Assembly: GCF_014652315.1 (NCBI RefSeq)
Contig: NZ_BMYO01000005.1
Span: forward strand, 186,001-250,000
Length of the DNA stretch: 64,000 bases
Direction of reading: 5' to 3'
From: Jeongeupia chitinilytica
GTDB lineage: Bacteria > Pseudomonadota > Gammaproteobacteria > Burkholderiales > Chitinibacteraceae
Positions 32,566-41,966 of this stretch are shown one piece after another. The notes under the pieces were generated by a model, which was not told the DNA's origin, ran no database searches, and worked only from the letters and a program-made list of their open reading frames with translations. The translations under genes and the position numbers were made by a program. The number at the start of each line of letters is the position of its first letter. The stretch's first letter is position 1.

Positions 32566-35500
32566 ATGAATCACGCCGATACGGACCAGAACGCGCAACA
32601 GCCGCCGACGGACGCGCCGCCGCCGACCTCACCCAAGCCCCGGCGAAGCGTGCTGCGCTGGCTGGTCTGGGGCGTACTGGGGGCCGTGCTGCTCCTGCTG
32701 GCCCTGGTCGCAGGAGGGCTGGCGTGGATCGACAGTGCAAGCGGCCACCGCTGGCTGACCGGGCGGATCAATGCCAGCGGTGTCGCCAAGCTCAAGTCGT
32801 TCGACGGGTCGCTCTGGCGCGGCATCACGATCAACGGGCTGGTCGTCGATACCGATGCGGTCACGGTCCGGCTTGATCGCGGCTATCTCGGCTGGGAGCC
32901 GGCCGGCTTGCTCGTGCGGCGGCTGTCGGTCACTCGGCTCGAACTGGGGCATCTCGACGTCGCCACCAAGCCGTCGCCGCCGAACCGGCCGTCGTCGCCA
33001 CCGCCGACGTCGCTGAGCCTGCCGCTGGCAGTGGACGTGGATGCGGCCAGTCTGCAGCGTTTCACCCTTGCAGGCTCGCCGGTCGACCTGCAGCACGTGC
33101 GGTTGAACCTCCACAGCGATGGCAAGGTGCACCGGCTCGACCTGCAGCAGCTCGATACCCCGAGGGGCCGGGTCAAGGCGCAGTTATCGCTGGACGGGCG
33201 CGCACCGTTCGCAGTCAGCGGCCGGCTCAGCTACGGCGGCGTGATCGAGGAACGTCAGCTGGAAAGCCGCTTTACCCTGAGCGGATCGCTGCGCGACCTC
33301 GGCCTTGCCGGGACGGTCAAGGGCGAGAAGATCGGCATCGATCTGGACGGCCGACTCGACGTGTTTGCGCCCTATGCGTATGCGATGCTGAAGGCGGCGC
33401 AACTCAAGGCGCACGGCGTCAACCCGGCAGCACTGCAGCCGGGTTTGCCGCAGGCGTCGCTCGACATCGATCTGGCGCTGACTCCAAGTACAGGCCAGCT
33501 CGCGGCCGGTCGGCTGGCACTGAAAAACACCCTGCCCGGCGCCGCCAACGCCAAACGCATTCCGCTGACCTCGCTCAACGCCGCGTTCGCGCTGGGCGAC
33601 GACCATCTTGACCTGACGTCCCTGCAGGCGTCACTGCCCGGCGGTGGCGAGATCAAGGGACGTGGCCGCTTCCTTGCCGACCAGCTTGAGGCCACGATCG
33701 ACATTGCCGGTCTCGACCTGTCGCATCTGGTGCAGCAGCAGCCCAGGAGCCGGCTGGCCGGACAGATCCAGCTGAAGGGGCCCTATGCGGCACCGGACGT
33801 TCGCGCAAAGCTCGACGACCCGACCTTCAAGGCGGCGCTGACCGCCGATCTGGGCTGGATACGGCCGCAGACCGAGCGCCGCCTCGCCGTGCGCAGTGCC
33901 GAACTCAAACGGGGCAACAGCACACTGACGCTGAAGGGCGAGTTCGGCTTCGAGCGTGAGGATTTCATCGCCGAGGCCAGGCTCGATAACGTCAATCCGG
34001 CCGAATTCGCCACTGTTCCGGCAGGCCGGATCAGTGGGCGTGTGGATGCCAAGGGGGCGCTCAAGCCGGCGCTGACCGCGACGCTGAACTACGAGCTGGC
34101 GCAAAGCACGTTCAACAATCGGCCGCTGTCCGGCAAAGGGACGCTCGATCTGAGCGAGACGCGGCTCAAGCACGCCGACCTGTGGCTGGCGCTCGGCAAC
34201 AACCGGGTCAGCGCCCGTGGGGCACTCGGGGCGGCCAACGACAAGCTCGACCTGCAACTGGCGCTCGACAGCCTTGGCGAGCTCGGTCCCGGATTCGGCG
34301 GCCGGGTACAGGGAACGTCGCAACTGATCGGTACGTTCACCAAGCCGCTGATCAAGACATCGCTGAGCGTGACCGGGCTGACGACGCCGTTCGGCCTGAA
34401 GCTGGCCAGGGGAGCGCTCGACGGCCAGCTCTACGCCGATCTGAACAGCCCGATGCATTTCGATGCCGAACTGGCCGGGCTCGAGGGCTTCGACGCGAAA
34501 ATTGCCCAGCTCAAGCTTGTCCTCAACGGTACCCGCGGCGCGCACGTGATGCGGCTGGCTGCGGCCGGGCAGTATCGTGACGAAGCGGTCGGCATCGACC
34601 TCGATGCGGCGGGTGGACTGGATGCGCAGTGGCAGTGGCGCGGCCGGATCAACAAGCTTGAAGGCCGGGCGATGCTGCCGGTCCGGCTCGAGTCGGCCGT
34701 CGATGCCAGCTTTGGCGCAGCCAGGGTCGAGGTCGGCGCCGTGGGGATCAGTGTCGGCGAAAGCCGCGTCCGGCTTGAACGCCTGCTCTGGCAGCCGGGG
34801 CGGCTCGAGACCAGCGGCAGTGCCGACAAGCTGGTCACGGCCGAGCTGCTCAAGCTGGCAGGGATCAAGGCGGTGCAGAGTGATCTGCTTGTCGGCGGAC
34901 GCTGGCAGCTGAAACAGGGCGCGACGCTGGACGGCGAGGTGAGTCTGGCGCGTATCGGCGGCGACATCCGGGTGCCGGCCAGCGAGCACAGCCCGGCCCA
35001 TGCCTTGCAACTCGACCAGTTGAGCGTGCGTGCGCAGGCCCGTCAGTCGCAGATCACGCTCGACGGACAAGTGCACAGCAGCCGCTTCGGGCAGGTTGCG
35101 CTGAGCGGCGGCACGCGGGTCGATGCGCCGGCGTGGCAGGTGGAGATGGGGGCGCCGCTGACCGTGCGGGCAACGGGCAAGCTGCCCGATCTCGCCAAGA
35201 TTTCGCCGTTGCTGAGCGACAGTCTGGTGCTGAAGGGCAGTGTCGATTTCGACGTCAGCCGCAGCGGTCCGCCGTCGCAAGGCGTCCTGGCAGGCACGCT
35301 CAACGGTGACAATCTGGCCATCCGCGACGGCGCGACCGGGGTGTCGCTGCAGGACGGCAAGGCCAGAATCAAGCTGGCACAGAACCGTGTGGTGCTGGAC
35401 ACCTTCACGTTCAAGGGCGGGCGCGGGGACCTGAGTGCCACCGGCCAGGTCGACCTGAGCGACAACGGTGCCGACGCCAATGCCACCATCACCGCCCGGC

Positions 35501-36465
35501 AGCTGACGCTGATCAACAAGCCCGACATGGTGCTGGTGGTGTCGGGCAAGGGGGACGTGCGCTACGGCAAGGACGGATTGTCGGTCACCGGCAACCTCAG
35601 GGCCGACCATGGCGACATCCGCTACCGCTCGACCGACGTGCCGCAGTTGTCCGACGACGTGGTGATCGTCGGCCAGAAGAAGGACGTCGGCAAGCCGGTA
35701 CCGCTGGCCAACCTGCAGTTCGAAGTCGATCTCGGCGACGATTTCACGTTCCGCGGTTACGGGCTCGAGGCGCAGCTGTCCGGCCTGTTGCGGCTGCGCA
35801 CAACGCCGAACCAGAGCCTGCAGGGCTTCGGCACCGTCAAGGTCGAAGACGGCACCTACCGGGCTTACGGCCAGAAGCTGGCCATCGAGCGCGGCATCGT
35901 GTCGTTCTCGGGGCAGCTCGACAATCCGGGGCTGGACATCCTCGCGGTCCGGCAGGGGCTGTCGGTCGAGGCCGGGGTCGAGGTCAAGGGAACGGCGCTC
36001 AATCCGCGGGTCAAGCTCTACTCGGTGCCGGTCGTGCCCGATAACGAAAAGTTGTCGTGGCTGCTGTTCGGTCACGGTACCGACAACATGGAAAAGGGCG
36101 ATTCGGCGGTGCTGCTGCAACTGCTGAACGCGGCGCTGTCGAGCGGCAATCCCGGCGAGAGCTTTTCGGACGAAATCTTCAGCAATCTGGGGATCGACGA
36201 GGTCGGTGTGGCCTCGGACCGGATGGAGGACGGGACGACCACACAGGTGGTGACCGTGAGCAAACGGCTCAACAAATGGCTGACGCTGGGGCTCGACAAG
36301 AGCGTGAACGGCCTCAAGGACGCGGTCCGCTTTACGGTGCAGCTGTCGCGGCGCTGGTCGTTCGTGACGCGGATCGGGACCGATGAAAGTACCGTCGACG
36401 CCAAGTATTCGATCAACTTCGATTCGATCTGGGGCGACGACAAGCCGGCGGTGCCGGCAAGGTAG
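32566..36465 (+). CDS. tamB: Translocation and assembly module protein TamB
   Basis: This 1299-residue AsmA-like protein spans the periplasm. A proline-rich cytoplasmic tail (1-27) precedes a single transmembrane anchor (about 32-55), then a long run of repeating beta strands forming a lipid-conducting groove, and the conserved C-terminal DUF490/TamB domain (last ~350 residues; QGFGTVKVEDGTYRAYGQKL, GIVSFSGQLDNPGLDILA, LSWLLFGHG). TamB partners TamA in outer-membrane biogenesis and belongs to the group of bridge-like proteins implicated in phospholipid transport. It ends at the comF gene, which reads in the opposite direction. Confidence 0.94.
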   Translation: MNHADTDQNAQQPPTDAPPPTSPKPRRSVLRWLVWGVLGAVLLLLALVAGGLAWIDSASGHRWLTGRINASGVAKLKSFDGSLWRGITINGLVVDTDAVTVRLDRGYLGWEPAGLLVRRLSVTRLELGHLDVATKPSPPNRPSSPPPTSLSLPLAVDVDAASLQRFTLAGSPVDLQHVRLNLHSDGKVHRLDLQQLDTPRGRVKAQLSLDGRAPFAVSGRLSYGGVIEERQLESRFTLSGSLRDLGLAGTVKGEKIGIDLDGRLDVFAPYAYAMLKAAQLKAHGVNPAALQPGLPQASLDIDLALTPSTGQLAAGRLALKNTLPGAANAKRIPLTSLNAAFALGDDHLDLTSLQASLPGGGEIKGRGRFLADQLEATIDIAGLDLSHLVQQQPRSRLAGQIQLKGPYAAPDVRAKLDDPTFKAALTADLGWIRPQTERRLAVRSAELKRGNSTLTLKGEFGFEREDFIAEARLDNVNPAEFATVPAGRISGRVDAKGALKPALTATLNYELAQSTFNNRPLSGKGTLDLSETRLKHADLWLALGNNRVSARGALGAANDKLDLQLALDSLGELGPGFGGRVQGTSQLIGTFTKPLIKTSLSVTGLTTPFGLKLARGALDGQLYADLNSPMHFDAELAGLEGFDAKIAQLKLVLNGTRGAHVMRLAAAGQYRDEAVGIDLDAAGGLDAQWQWRGRINKLEGRAMLPVRLESAVDASFGAARVEVGAVGISVGESRVRLERLLWQPGRLETSGSADKLVTAELLKLAGIKAVQSDLLVGGRWQLKQGATLDGEVSLARIGGDIRVPASEHSPAHALQLDQLSVRAQARQSQITLDGQVHSSRFGQVALSGGTRVDAPAWQVEMGAPLTVRATGKLPDLAKISPLLSDSLVLKGSVDFDVSRSGPPSQGVLAGTLNGDNLAIRDGATGVSLQDGKARIKLAQNRVVLDTFTFKGGRGDLSATGQVDLSDNGADANATITARQLTLINKPDMVLVVSGKGDVRYGKDGLSVTGNLRADHGDIRYRSTDVPQLSDDVVIVGQKKDVGKPVPLANLQFEVDLGDDFTFRGYGLEAQLSGLLRLRTTPNQSLQGFGTVKVEDGTYRAYGQKLAIERGIVSFSGQLDNPGLDILAVRQGLSVEAGVEVKGTALNPRVKLYSVPVVPDNEKLSWLLFGHGTDNMEKGDSAVLLQLLNAALSSGNPGESFSDEIFSNLGIDEVGVASDRMEDGTTTQVVTVSKRLNKWLTLGLDKSVNGLKDAVRFTVQLSRRWSFVTRIGTDESTVDAKYSINFDSIWGDDKPAVPAR

Positions 36466-36469
36466 CGGC

Positions 36470-37141
36470 CTAGAGCGTCCGCGCGAGCACCCAGGCCTCG
36501 ATGCGGGCCGCGCCGGCGCGCTTGAGCGTGATCGCGAGCGTGTCGAGGGTCAGGCCGCTGGTCATGACGTCGTCGACCACGGCGATGCGCAGGTCGCGAA
36601 CGGCGGCGTTTGCGGCAAACGCGCCGCGCAGGTTGTGTCGACGCTCGCTCAGGCTGAGGCGGCTTTGCTGGCCGGTATCGCGAATCCGGGTGGCCAGATC
36701 GTACCGCAGGGGTAGACCGCGGCGGCGGGCCAGCATGGCGGCAAGCTCCGCGGACTGGTTGAAGCCGCGCTCGCGCAGGCGGCGGGGATGCAGCGGCATC
36801 GGGATGATGACGTCGATGTCCGGTGTCTCGGGCAGCCTTGACGCCAGCAGGCCGGCAAACGCCCGCCAGAGCGGCCAGCGGCCGGCGTACTTGGCGGCTA
36901 CGATCAGGTGGGCCGCGTCGCCGGCGTAGCGAAGTGCCGCATAGCTGGCGTCGAAATGGGGCGGGTCGGCGAGGCAGCCGCCGCACAGGCCGCCGTCGAG
37001 CGTCGGCAGCGTGCAGCGCGGACAACAGCTCGAGGGGAGACGCGGCAAGGCCGCGTCGCATGCGTCGCAGAAGCTGCCGCGGCACCCGCGGTGACACAGC
37101 GTGCAACAGCTCGGCCAGAAAATGTTGTTCAGAAATCGCAT
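36470..37141 (-). CDS. comF: ComF family phosphoribosyltransferase-like protein
   Basis: This 223-residue protein has an N-terminal zinc-finger region with paired cysteines (CCTLCHRGC, FCDAC, CCPRC, CGGC) and a C-terminal type I phosphoribosyltransferase domain with the PRPP-binding motif VVDDVMTSG and the ERGFNQSAELA segment. ComF is needed for natural transformation in several bacteria, where it probably assists single-stranded DNA uptake in the cytoplasm. I use the start at 37141 (MRFLNNIFWP), which gives the usual family length. It is divergent from bioB with about 70 bp between. Confidence 0.9.
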   Translation of the reverse strand: MRFLNNIFWPSCCTLCHRGCRGSFCDACDAALPRLPSSCCPRCTLPTLDGGLCGGCLADPPHFDASYAALRYAGDAAHLIVAAKYAGRWPLWRAFAGLLASRLPETPDIDVIIPMPLHPRRLRERGFNQSAELAAMLARRRGLPLRYDLATRIRDTGQQSRLSLSERRHNLRGAFAANAAVRDLRIAVVDDVMTSGLTLDTLAITLKRAGAARIEAWVLARTL

Positions 37142-37214
37142 CGGCTGATTTGACAATGACCCGGGGCGTGCCGAGAATGGCGCGACTTCCATTTCTAGCC
37201 CATTCTGGTCCGCC

Positions 37215-38192
37215 ATGACGCAAACGATCGAATTCAAGCGCCTTACGCCGCATCCGCAGCAACAGAACTGGACCCTGGACGATGTCGCTGCGCTGTTTGC
37301 GTTGCCGTTCAACGACCTGCTGTTCCGGGCGCAGCAGGTGCACCGCGCGCATTTCGATGCGAACCGCGTGCAGCTGTCGACCTTGCTGTCGGTGAAGACC
37401 GGCGGCTGTTCCGAGGATTGCGGCTACTGTTCGCAATCGGCGCGGCACGATACCGGTCTCGAGCGCGAGACGCTGATGGATGCCGACGAAGTCATCGAGG
37501 TGGCCCGGGTCGCCAAGGAAAACGGCGCGAGCCGTTTCTGCATGGGCGCGGCGTGGCGTGGACCGAAGACCAAGGACCTCGAGTCGGTGAAAAAGATGAT
37601 CGCCGGCGTCAAGGCGCTGGGGCTGGAGACCTGTGCGACGCTGGGCATGCTCAAGGACGGTCAGGCCGAAGAGCTGCGTGACGTGGGGCTCGACTATTAC
37701 AACCACAATCTCGATACCAGTCCGGAGAAGTACGCCGATATCGTCAGTACCCACAGCTATGCCGACCGGCTCGATACGCTCGGCAAGGTACGCAAGGCCG
37801 GGCTGCATGTCTGTACCGGCGGCATCGTCGGTCTCGGCGAAACGCGTGCCGACCGTGTCGGGCTGCTCGCGCAGCTCGCCAATCTCGATCCGCAGCCGGA
37901 TTCGGTGCCGATCAACAATCTGGTCAAGATCGAAGGTACGCCGCTGGCCGGCGATCAGGCGGTCGGCTGGACCGAGTTCGTGCGTACCATCGCGGTGGCG
38001 CGGATCACCATGCCCAGGTCGTATGTCCGCCTTTCGGCCGGCCGGCAGCAGATGGACGAGGCAACGCAGGCGCTGTGTTTCATGGCCGGTGCCAACTCGA
38101 TTTTCTACGGTGACAAGCTGCTGACGACGGGCAATCCGGACGTGACGCGCGACAAGGCGCTGTTCGACAAGCTCGACCTCAAGCCGCTGTAA
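37215..38192 (+). CDS. bioB: Biotin synthase
   Basis: This 325-residue radical SAM enzyme inserts sulfur into dethiobiotin. The [4Fe-4S] cluster ligands Cys65, Cys69 and Cys72 are in CSEDCGYCSQS. Other BioB marks are RFCMGAAWRGPK, YNHNLDTSPEKY, CTGGIVGLGET, PINNLVKIEGTPL and YVRLSAGRQQM. No other biotin genes are adjacent. An intrinsic terminator follows. Confidence 0.97.
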   Translation: MTQTIEFKRLTPHPQQQNWTLDDVAALFALPFNDLLFRAQQVHRAHFDANRVQLSTLLSVKTGGCSEDCGYCSQSARHDTGLERETLMDADEVIEVARVAKENGASRFCMGAAWRGPKTKDLESVKKMIAGVKALGLETCATLGMLKDGQAEELRDVGLDYYNHNLDTSPEKYADIVSTHSYADRLDTLGKVRKAGLHVCTGGIVGLGETRADRVGLLAQLANLDPQPDSVPINNLVKIEGTPLAGDQAVGWTEFVRTIAVARITMPRSYVRLSAGRQQMDEATQALCFMAGANSIFYGDKLLTTGNPDVTRDKALFDKLDLKPL

Positions 38193-38206
38193 AAGGCGTC
38201 TTCAGC

Positions 38207-38235
38207 AAAAAGCCCGGCCGTTGCCGGGCTTTTTT
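38207..38235 (+). terminator. Intrinsic terminator after bioB
   Basis: AAGCCCGGC and GCCGGGCTT arms with a six-T tail, about 20 bp after the bioB stop. Confidence 0.9.
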
Positions 38236-38356
38236 GTTGTACCTGGCTGAATATTGTCTGGCGGGTTGTGAAAAAATGACACCGTTCCACGGGCGCGCGG
38301 TGACGCCGGCTTGCCCGACCCGAAATCGATCCGATCCTTCCCACATGGAGAGCGCC

Positions 38357-38812
38357 ATGCTGCTCGATGCCGTGCTTGCTGCCTGTCACTACCTGGCCAT
38401 CTTCATGGTCATCACCTTCCTGAGTATCGAAACGGTACTGGTCCGGCGCGAATGGATGCCGACGGCGGCCGTACGGCTGGCACGCTACGACATGCTGTAC
38501 TTCCTCATGGCGATGCTGGCGCTGGCGACCGGGCTGGGGCGCCTGTTTTACGGCGTCAAGGGGTCGGAGTTCTACCTGCACAACCCGGTGTTTCACGCTA
38601 AGCTCTCGGTCTTCGTGCTGATCGGGCTGATCTCGATCTACCCGACCCGACGCTTTGCCGCCTGGCGCAAAGCGGTCGCTGCGGCACCGGACTTCACACC
38701 GCCCGATGGCGAGCTGGCCCGCGTGCGCCGCTGCCTGATGTGGGAAACCCATCTGATCGTACTGCTGCCGATTCTTGCCGCCTTCATGGCGCGCGGCTTC
38801 GGCCTGGCATGA
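38357..38812 (+). CDS. DUF2214 family membrane protein
   Basis: This 151-residue protein has about four hydrophobic helices (LLDAVLAACHYLAIFMVITF, the MLYFLMAMLALATGLG stretch, AKLSVFVLIGLISIY and THLIVLLPILAAFMA). It matches DUF2214, whose function is unknown. Conserved His and Glu residues in the first helix region (HYLAIF, SIET) are typical. GGAG lies 6 bp before the ATG at 38357. Its stop overlaps the start of the dioxygenase-like gene by 4 bp, so the two products are likely made together. Confidence 0.82.
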   Translation: MLLDAVLAACHYLAIFMVITFLSIETVLVRREWMPTAAVRLARYDMLYFLMAMLALATGLGRLFYGVKGSEFYLHNPVFHAKLSVFVLIGLISIYPTRRFAAWRKAVAAAPDFTPPDGELARVRRCLMWETHLIVLLPILAAFMARGFGLA

Positions 38813-39768
38813 AACTGGAAATGCAAATGGACGCAAACCGCCAGATCGTCGAAGTGGCCGGCGCTGCCGCCACCGGCTTCAACCCGCCGCGCGAAACGCT
38901 GCTGAATGCCGTCGAGGACGGCAAGGTGCTGTACTTTCCGCGCTTTCCCTTTGCGCTTGAAAATGGCGAGCAGCGCCTGCTCGATCTGTCGCTGGCCGAT
39001 CCGAAGCGCAAGAACATCAGTCTTGATCCGGCGTCCGGCGTCCTCCATGGTGTGGTCGGCGATGCCGGGACGCAGGAGGCCGTCAAGGTCCTGATCGGTC
39101 GTTATCACGATGCCGCGGCACAACTGGTGGGGGCACTGTTTCCCGAATACCGCGGCCGGTTGCGCGAGGCGCCGACCAGTCTGCGGCTGCACAAGGTCGA
39201 GGGACGGCAGACATCGTGGCGCAAGGACGACAGCCGGTTGCATGTCGACGCCTTTCCATCGCGGCCGAATTACGGCGAACGCATCCTGCGCGTGTTCATG
39301 AACGTCAATCCGGCCGGTGAGCCACGCGTCTGGCGCGTCGGCGAGTCGTTCGAAACCGTGGCGAAGCAGTTCCTGCCGAAAATTCCGCGCCAGTGGCCGG
39401 GTTCGGCCGCCGTGCTGCATGCATTGAAGATCACCAAACGCCGCCGCAGTCCTTACGACCACATCATGCTCAACCTGCACGATGCGATGAAAGCAGACAC
39501 CGGGTACCAGCAGTCGTGCGCGCAGGAGCGTGTCGAATTCGCCCCGGGCGGCGGCTGGATCTGTTTTTCCGACCAGGCATCGCACGCGGCGATGGGCGGG
39601 CAGTACATGCTGGAGCAGACCTTCTTCCTGCCGGTCGACGGCATGGCCGATCAGCGACGCTCGCCGCTGGCGATCCTGCAGCGCCTCACCGGCAAGGTGC
39701 TGGTCCACAAGCGGGCGATGATCGCCTTCACCGTGGCGCTGCTTGCGTTGACGCTCGAGGCCTGCTGA
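38809..39768 (+). CDS. Kdo hydroxylase-like Fe(II)/2-oxoglutarate dioxygenase
   Basis: This 319-residue protein matches the Kdo 3-hydroxylase (KdoO) family, iron- and 2-oxoglutarate-dependent enzymes that hydroxylate the outer Kdo sugar of lipopolysaccharide. The metal triad is visible: His145 and Asp147 in LHVDAFPSRP, and His259 in SDQASHAAMGGQY. The RILRVFMNVNPAGEPRVW segment is also characteristic. The last 16 residues (304-319) are hydrophobic, after a KR pair, and could be a C-terminal membrane anchor. Coupling to a DUF2214 membrane protein and the tail both suggest work at the inner membrane. The start at 38809 overlaps the upstream stop (ATGA). Confidence 0.85.
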   Translation: MKLEMQMDANRQIVEVAGAAATGFNPPRETLLNAVEDGKVLYFPRFPFALENGEQRLLDLSLADPKRKNISLDPASGVLHGVVGDAGTQEAVKVLIGRYHDAAAQLVGALFPEYRGRLREAPTSLRLHKVEGRQTSWRKDDSRLHVDAFPSRPNYGERILRVFMNVNPAGEPRVWRVGESFETVAKQFLPKIPRQWPGSAAVLHALKITKRRRSPYDHIMLNLHDAMKADTGYQQSCAQERVEFAPGGGWICFSDQASHAAMGGQYMLEQTFFLPVDGMADQRRSPLAILQRLTGKVLVHKRAMIAFTVALLALTLEAC

Positions 39769-39790
39769 TCGGGGCTGTTTGCAGACCAAC

Positions 39791-39818
39791 AAAAAGCCGC
39801 CTTCTGGGCGGCTTTTTT
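39791..39818. terminator. Bidirectional terminator between the Kdo hydroxylase-like gene and rdgC
   Basis: AAGCCGCC and GGGCGGCTT arms, with A run on the left and six T residues on the right, serve both convergent genes. Confidence 0.88.
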
Positions 39819-39828
39819 ATGCGGTGAA

Positions 39829-40737
39829 TCAGGCGGGAAGTTCGTCGCCGAGTGCGCGGATCAGTGCCGGGACGAATTCGCGCAGCGTGCCGACGGTCAG
39901 TGCGAGGCTCGAGTCGAAGATCGCGCCCTGATCGGCGGCGTCCATGTCCTTGAGCTCGTCCTGCAGCACGTCGAGCATCGTCAGCCGCTTGATTTCGAGC
40001 TTGTCGGTGAGCTGGAATGCCAGCTTGTCGTCCCACGCCAGCGCCAGCTTGCTGGCGAGCAGGCCGTTTTCAAGATGTTGTTTCACTTCGGCCGTGTCGA
40101 GCGGCTGGCGCGCGAGCCGCGTGATCGCGCCGTCGTCGCCCGGTGCGCGCAGCTCGGTATCCTGCCCCAGATCGAACTCGTCGGCATCGGCCGATTCGAG
40201 CCACAGTGTCATCGCGGTTTCCGGCGTCACCTGGGTGTTGACGAGTCGCGTCGGCAGGCTGCCGAGCGTTTCGCGCAGCGTGGAAAGCAGCTGTTCGGCC
40301 TTGGTGGCCGATGCGCTTTCGACCAGCACCAATCCGAGCCGGAGATCGATCAGCGCACGCTGGCTGCGCGAGCGGGAAAACGCCTTCGGCAGCAACTCTT
40401 CGGCGACGCGTTCACGCAGCTCCTTGGCTTCCTTGCGGCCGACCTTGCGGTTTTCTTCGGCTTCGATCCGGGCAATCCGCTCTTCGGTTTCTTCCTTGAC
40501 CACGCTGGCCGGCAACAGCTTTTCTTCGGTCTTCAGCGTCACCAGCACCGCATCGTCGTAACCGTAGGCTTTCAGGTCCGGTGCATGACGCGCCGGTGCG
40601 ATCCAGCCCTGGCTCATCTGGTCATTGCTGCCACAGGGCACCCAAGGGCGCTTGGCCAGGCTGTCGCCAATGCTGTCGAGGGCCAGTGCATGGTCGGGGG
40701 CGAGGCGGTAGAGCTGCAGATTGCGGAACCAGAGCAT
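39829..40737 (-). CDS. rdgC: Recombination-associated protein RdgC
   Basis: This 302-residue protein matches RdgC: MLWFRNLQLYRL at the start, RHAPDLKAYGYDDAV near residue 55, KEAKELRERVAEELLPKAFSR, and LALAWDDKLAFQLTDKLEIKRL near the end. RdgC forms a ring around double-stranded DNA and restrains RecA. In pathogenic Neisseria it affects pilin variation. Length is standard for the family. It is divergent from the iron-transport operon. Confidence 0.95.
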   Translation of the reverse strand: MLWFRNLQLYRLAPDHALALDSIGDSLAKRPWVPCGSNDQMSQGWIAPARHAPDLKAYGYDDAVLVTLKTEEKLLPASVVKEETEERIARIEAEENRKVGRKEAKELRERVAEELLPKAFSRSRSQRALIDLRLGLVLVESASATKAEQLLSTLRETLGSLPTRLVNTQVTPETAMTLWLESADADEFDLGQDTELRAPGDDGAITRLARQPLDTAEVKQHLENGLLASKLALAWDDKLAFQLTDKLEIKRLTMLDVLQDELKDMDAADQGAIFDSSLALTVGTLREFVPALIRALGDELPA

Positions 40738-40839
40738 GGGACGATCCTTGTAAAACGGCTGCTGATTGTAGCGATTGGGGGCGGCGACGGGAACCTTGCT
40801 TTGTCACCTTGATCCAATCGGACGCGGCTATCCCTTATT

Positions 40840-40858
40840 GAGAATTGTTTGCATTTTC
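40840..40858 (+). promoter_or_regulatory. Candidate Fur box upstream of fbpA
   Basis: GAGAATTGTTTGCATTTTC matches 12 of 19 positions of the classical Fur consensus by my count and sits 55 bp before the fbpA start. The site is AT-rich against a GC-rich background, as expected for an iron-repressed promoter. Confidence 0.5.
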
Positions 40859-40912
40859 GCTAGTATCGACGCGATCACGATCCGTTTTCGTCCTCATTAC
40901 CGGAGCTCCATC

Positions 40913-41905
40913 TTGAAGCAACTCGTCCTTGTTCCGCTCGCCGCCGCGCTGCTGGCCGGCCTTGCTTACGCCGAATCCGTGACCGTTTACTCGGCACGCA
41001 ACGAACAGCTGATCAAGCCCCTGTTCGACGCGTTTACCAAGGACACCGGCATCGAGGTCAAGGTGCTGACCGACAAGGAAGGTCCGCTGATGGAGCGCCT
41101 GAAGGCCGAGGGCACGAACAGCCCGGCGGACATGCTGATCACCGTCGATGCCGGCAACCTGTGGCAGGCCGGCAAGCAGGGCCTGCTCAAGCCGATCGAA
41201 TCGAAAACGCTGAACGAAAACGTGCCGGCACATCTGCGCGACCCGAAGGGCGAGTGGTACGGTCTGTCGATCCGCGCCCGGACGATTTTCTACAACCCGG
41301 CGACCGTCAAGCCGGCCGACCTGTCGACCTATGAAGACCTCGCCGATCCGAAGTGGCAGGGCAAGCTGTGCCTGCGCACGTCGAAGAAGGTCTACAACCA
41401 GTCGCTGGTGGCGATGATGATTGCCCAGTACGGCGAGCCGAAGACCGAGAAGATCGTCCGCGGTTGGGTGGCCAACTTGGCGGCACCGGTCTTCGCCGAC
41501 GACACCAAGATGCTCGAAGCGATCGCCGCTGGCCAGTGCCAGGTCGGCGTGGCCAACAGCTACTACTACGGCCGCATCGTGGCCAAGGATCCGAAATTCC
41601 CGGTCAAGCTGTTCTGGGCGAACCAGAATGCCGGTGGCGTGCACGTCAACGTCTCGGGTGCCGGCGTGACCCGTTACGCCAAGAACGAGAAGGGCGCGAT
41701 CAAGCTGATCGAGTGGCTGTCGGGCGACAAGGCGCAGAACCTCTACGCCGACAAGGATATGGAGTTCCCGGTCAACCCGAAGGTGAAGCCGGACGATCTG
41801 GTTGCCGGCTGGGGGCCGTTCAAGCCGAGCATCATCAACATGAGCAAGGCGGGCGAGCTGCAGGGCAAGGCGACGCAGTTGATGGACCGCGCCGGTTACA
41901 AGTAA
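40913..41905 (+). CDS. fbpA: Ferric iron ABC transporter substrate-binding protein
   Basis: This 330-residue periplasmic protein binds Fe3+ and delivers it to the FbpBC importer. A signal peptide (KQLVLVPLAAALLAGLAYA) is cleaved before ESVTVYSARNEQLIKPL. The twin-tyrosine iron site is visible in NSYYYGRIV, with a further Tyr upstream. The start is a TTG at 40913: GGAG lies 7 bases before it and it gives a normal signal peptide, whereas the upstream ATG at 40775 would add 46 unlikely residues. A candidate Fur box lies upstream. It is the first gene of fbpABC. Confidence 0.93.
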   Translation: MKQLVLVPLAAALLAGLAYAESVTVYSARNEQLIKPLFDAFTKDTGIEVKVLTDKEGPLMERLKAEGTNSPADMLITVDAGNLWQAGKQGLLKPIESKTLNENVPAHLRDPKGEWYGLSIRARTIFYNPATVKPADLSTYEDLADPKWQGKLCLRTSKKVYNQSLVAMMIAQYGEPKTEKIVRGWVANLAAPVFADDTKMLEAIAAGQCQVGVANSYYYGRIVAKDPKFPVKLFWANQNAGGVHVNVSGAGVTRYAKNEKGAIKLIEWLSGDKAQNLYADKDMEFPVNPKVKPDDLVAGWGPFKPSIINMSKAGELQGKATQLMDRAGYK

Positions 41906-41966
41906 GGTGTAAGGCCTTCCGCCACGACGGGCAGCCAGCGCTGCCCGTTTTCCTTTGAATAGCCCG

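Noticed and set aside
33631..36120. An 829-codon minus-strand frame inside tamB
   Set aside because: Composition is Arg/Gln/Asp/His-rich as expected from antisense reading of GC-rich codons, with no recognisable domain. Similar long shadows at 30579-32567, 24258-26396 and 21419-23326 were rejected for the same reason.
40775..40912. An upstream ATG giving a 46-residue longer FbpA
   Set aside because: The extension would place a non-hydrophobic tail before the signal peptide; the TTG at 40913 has a proper ribosome binding site.
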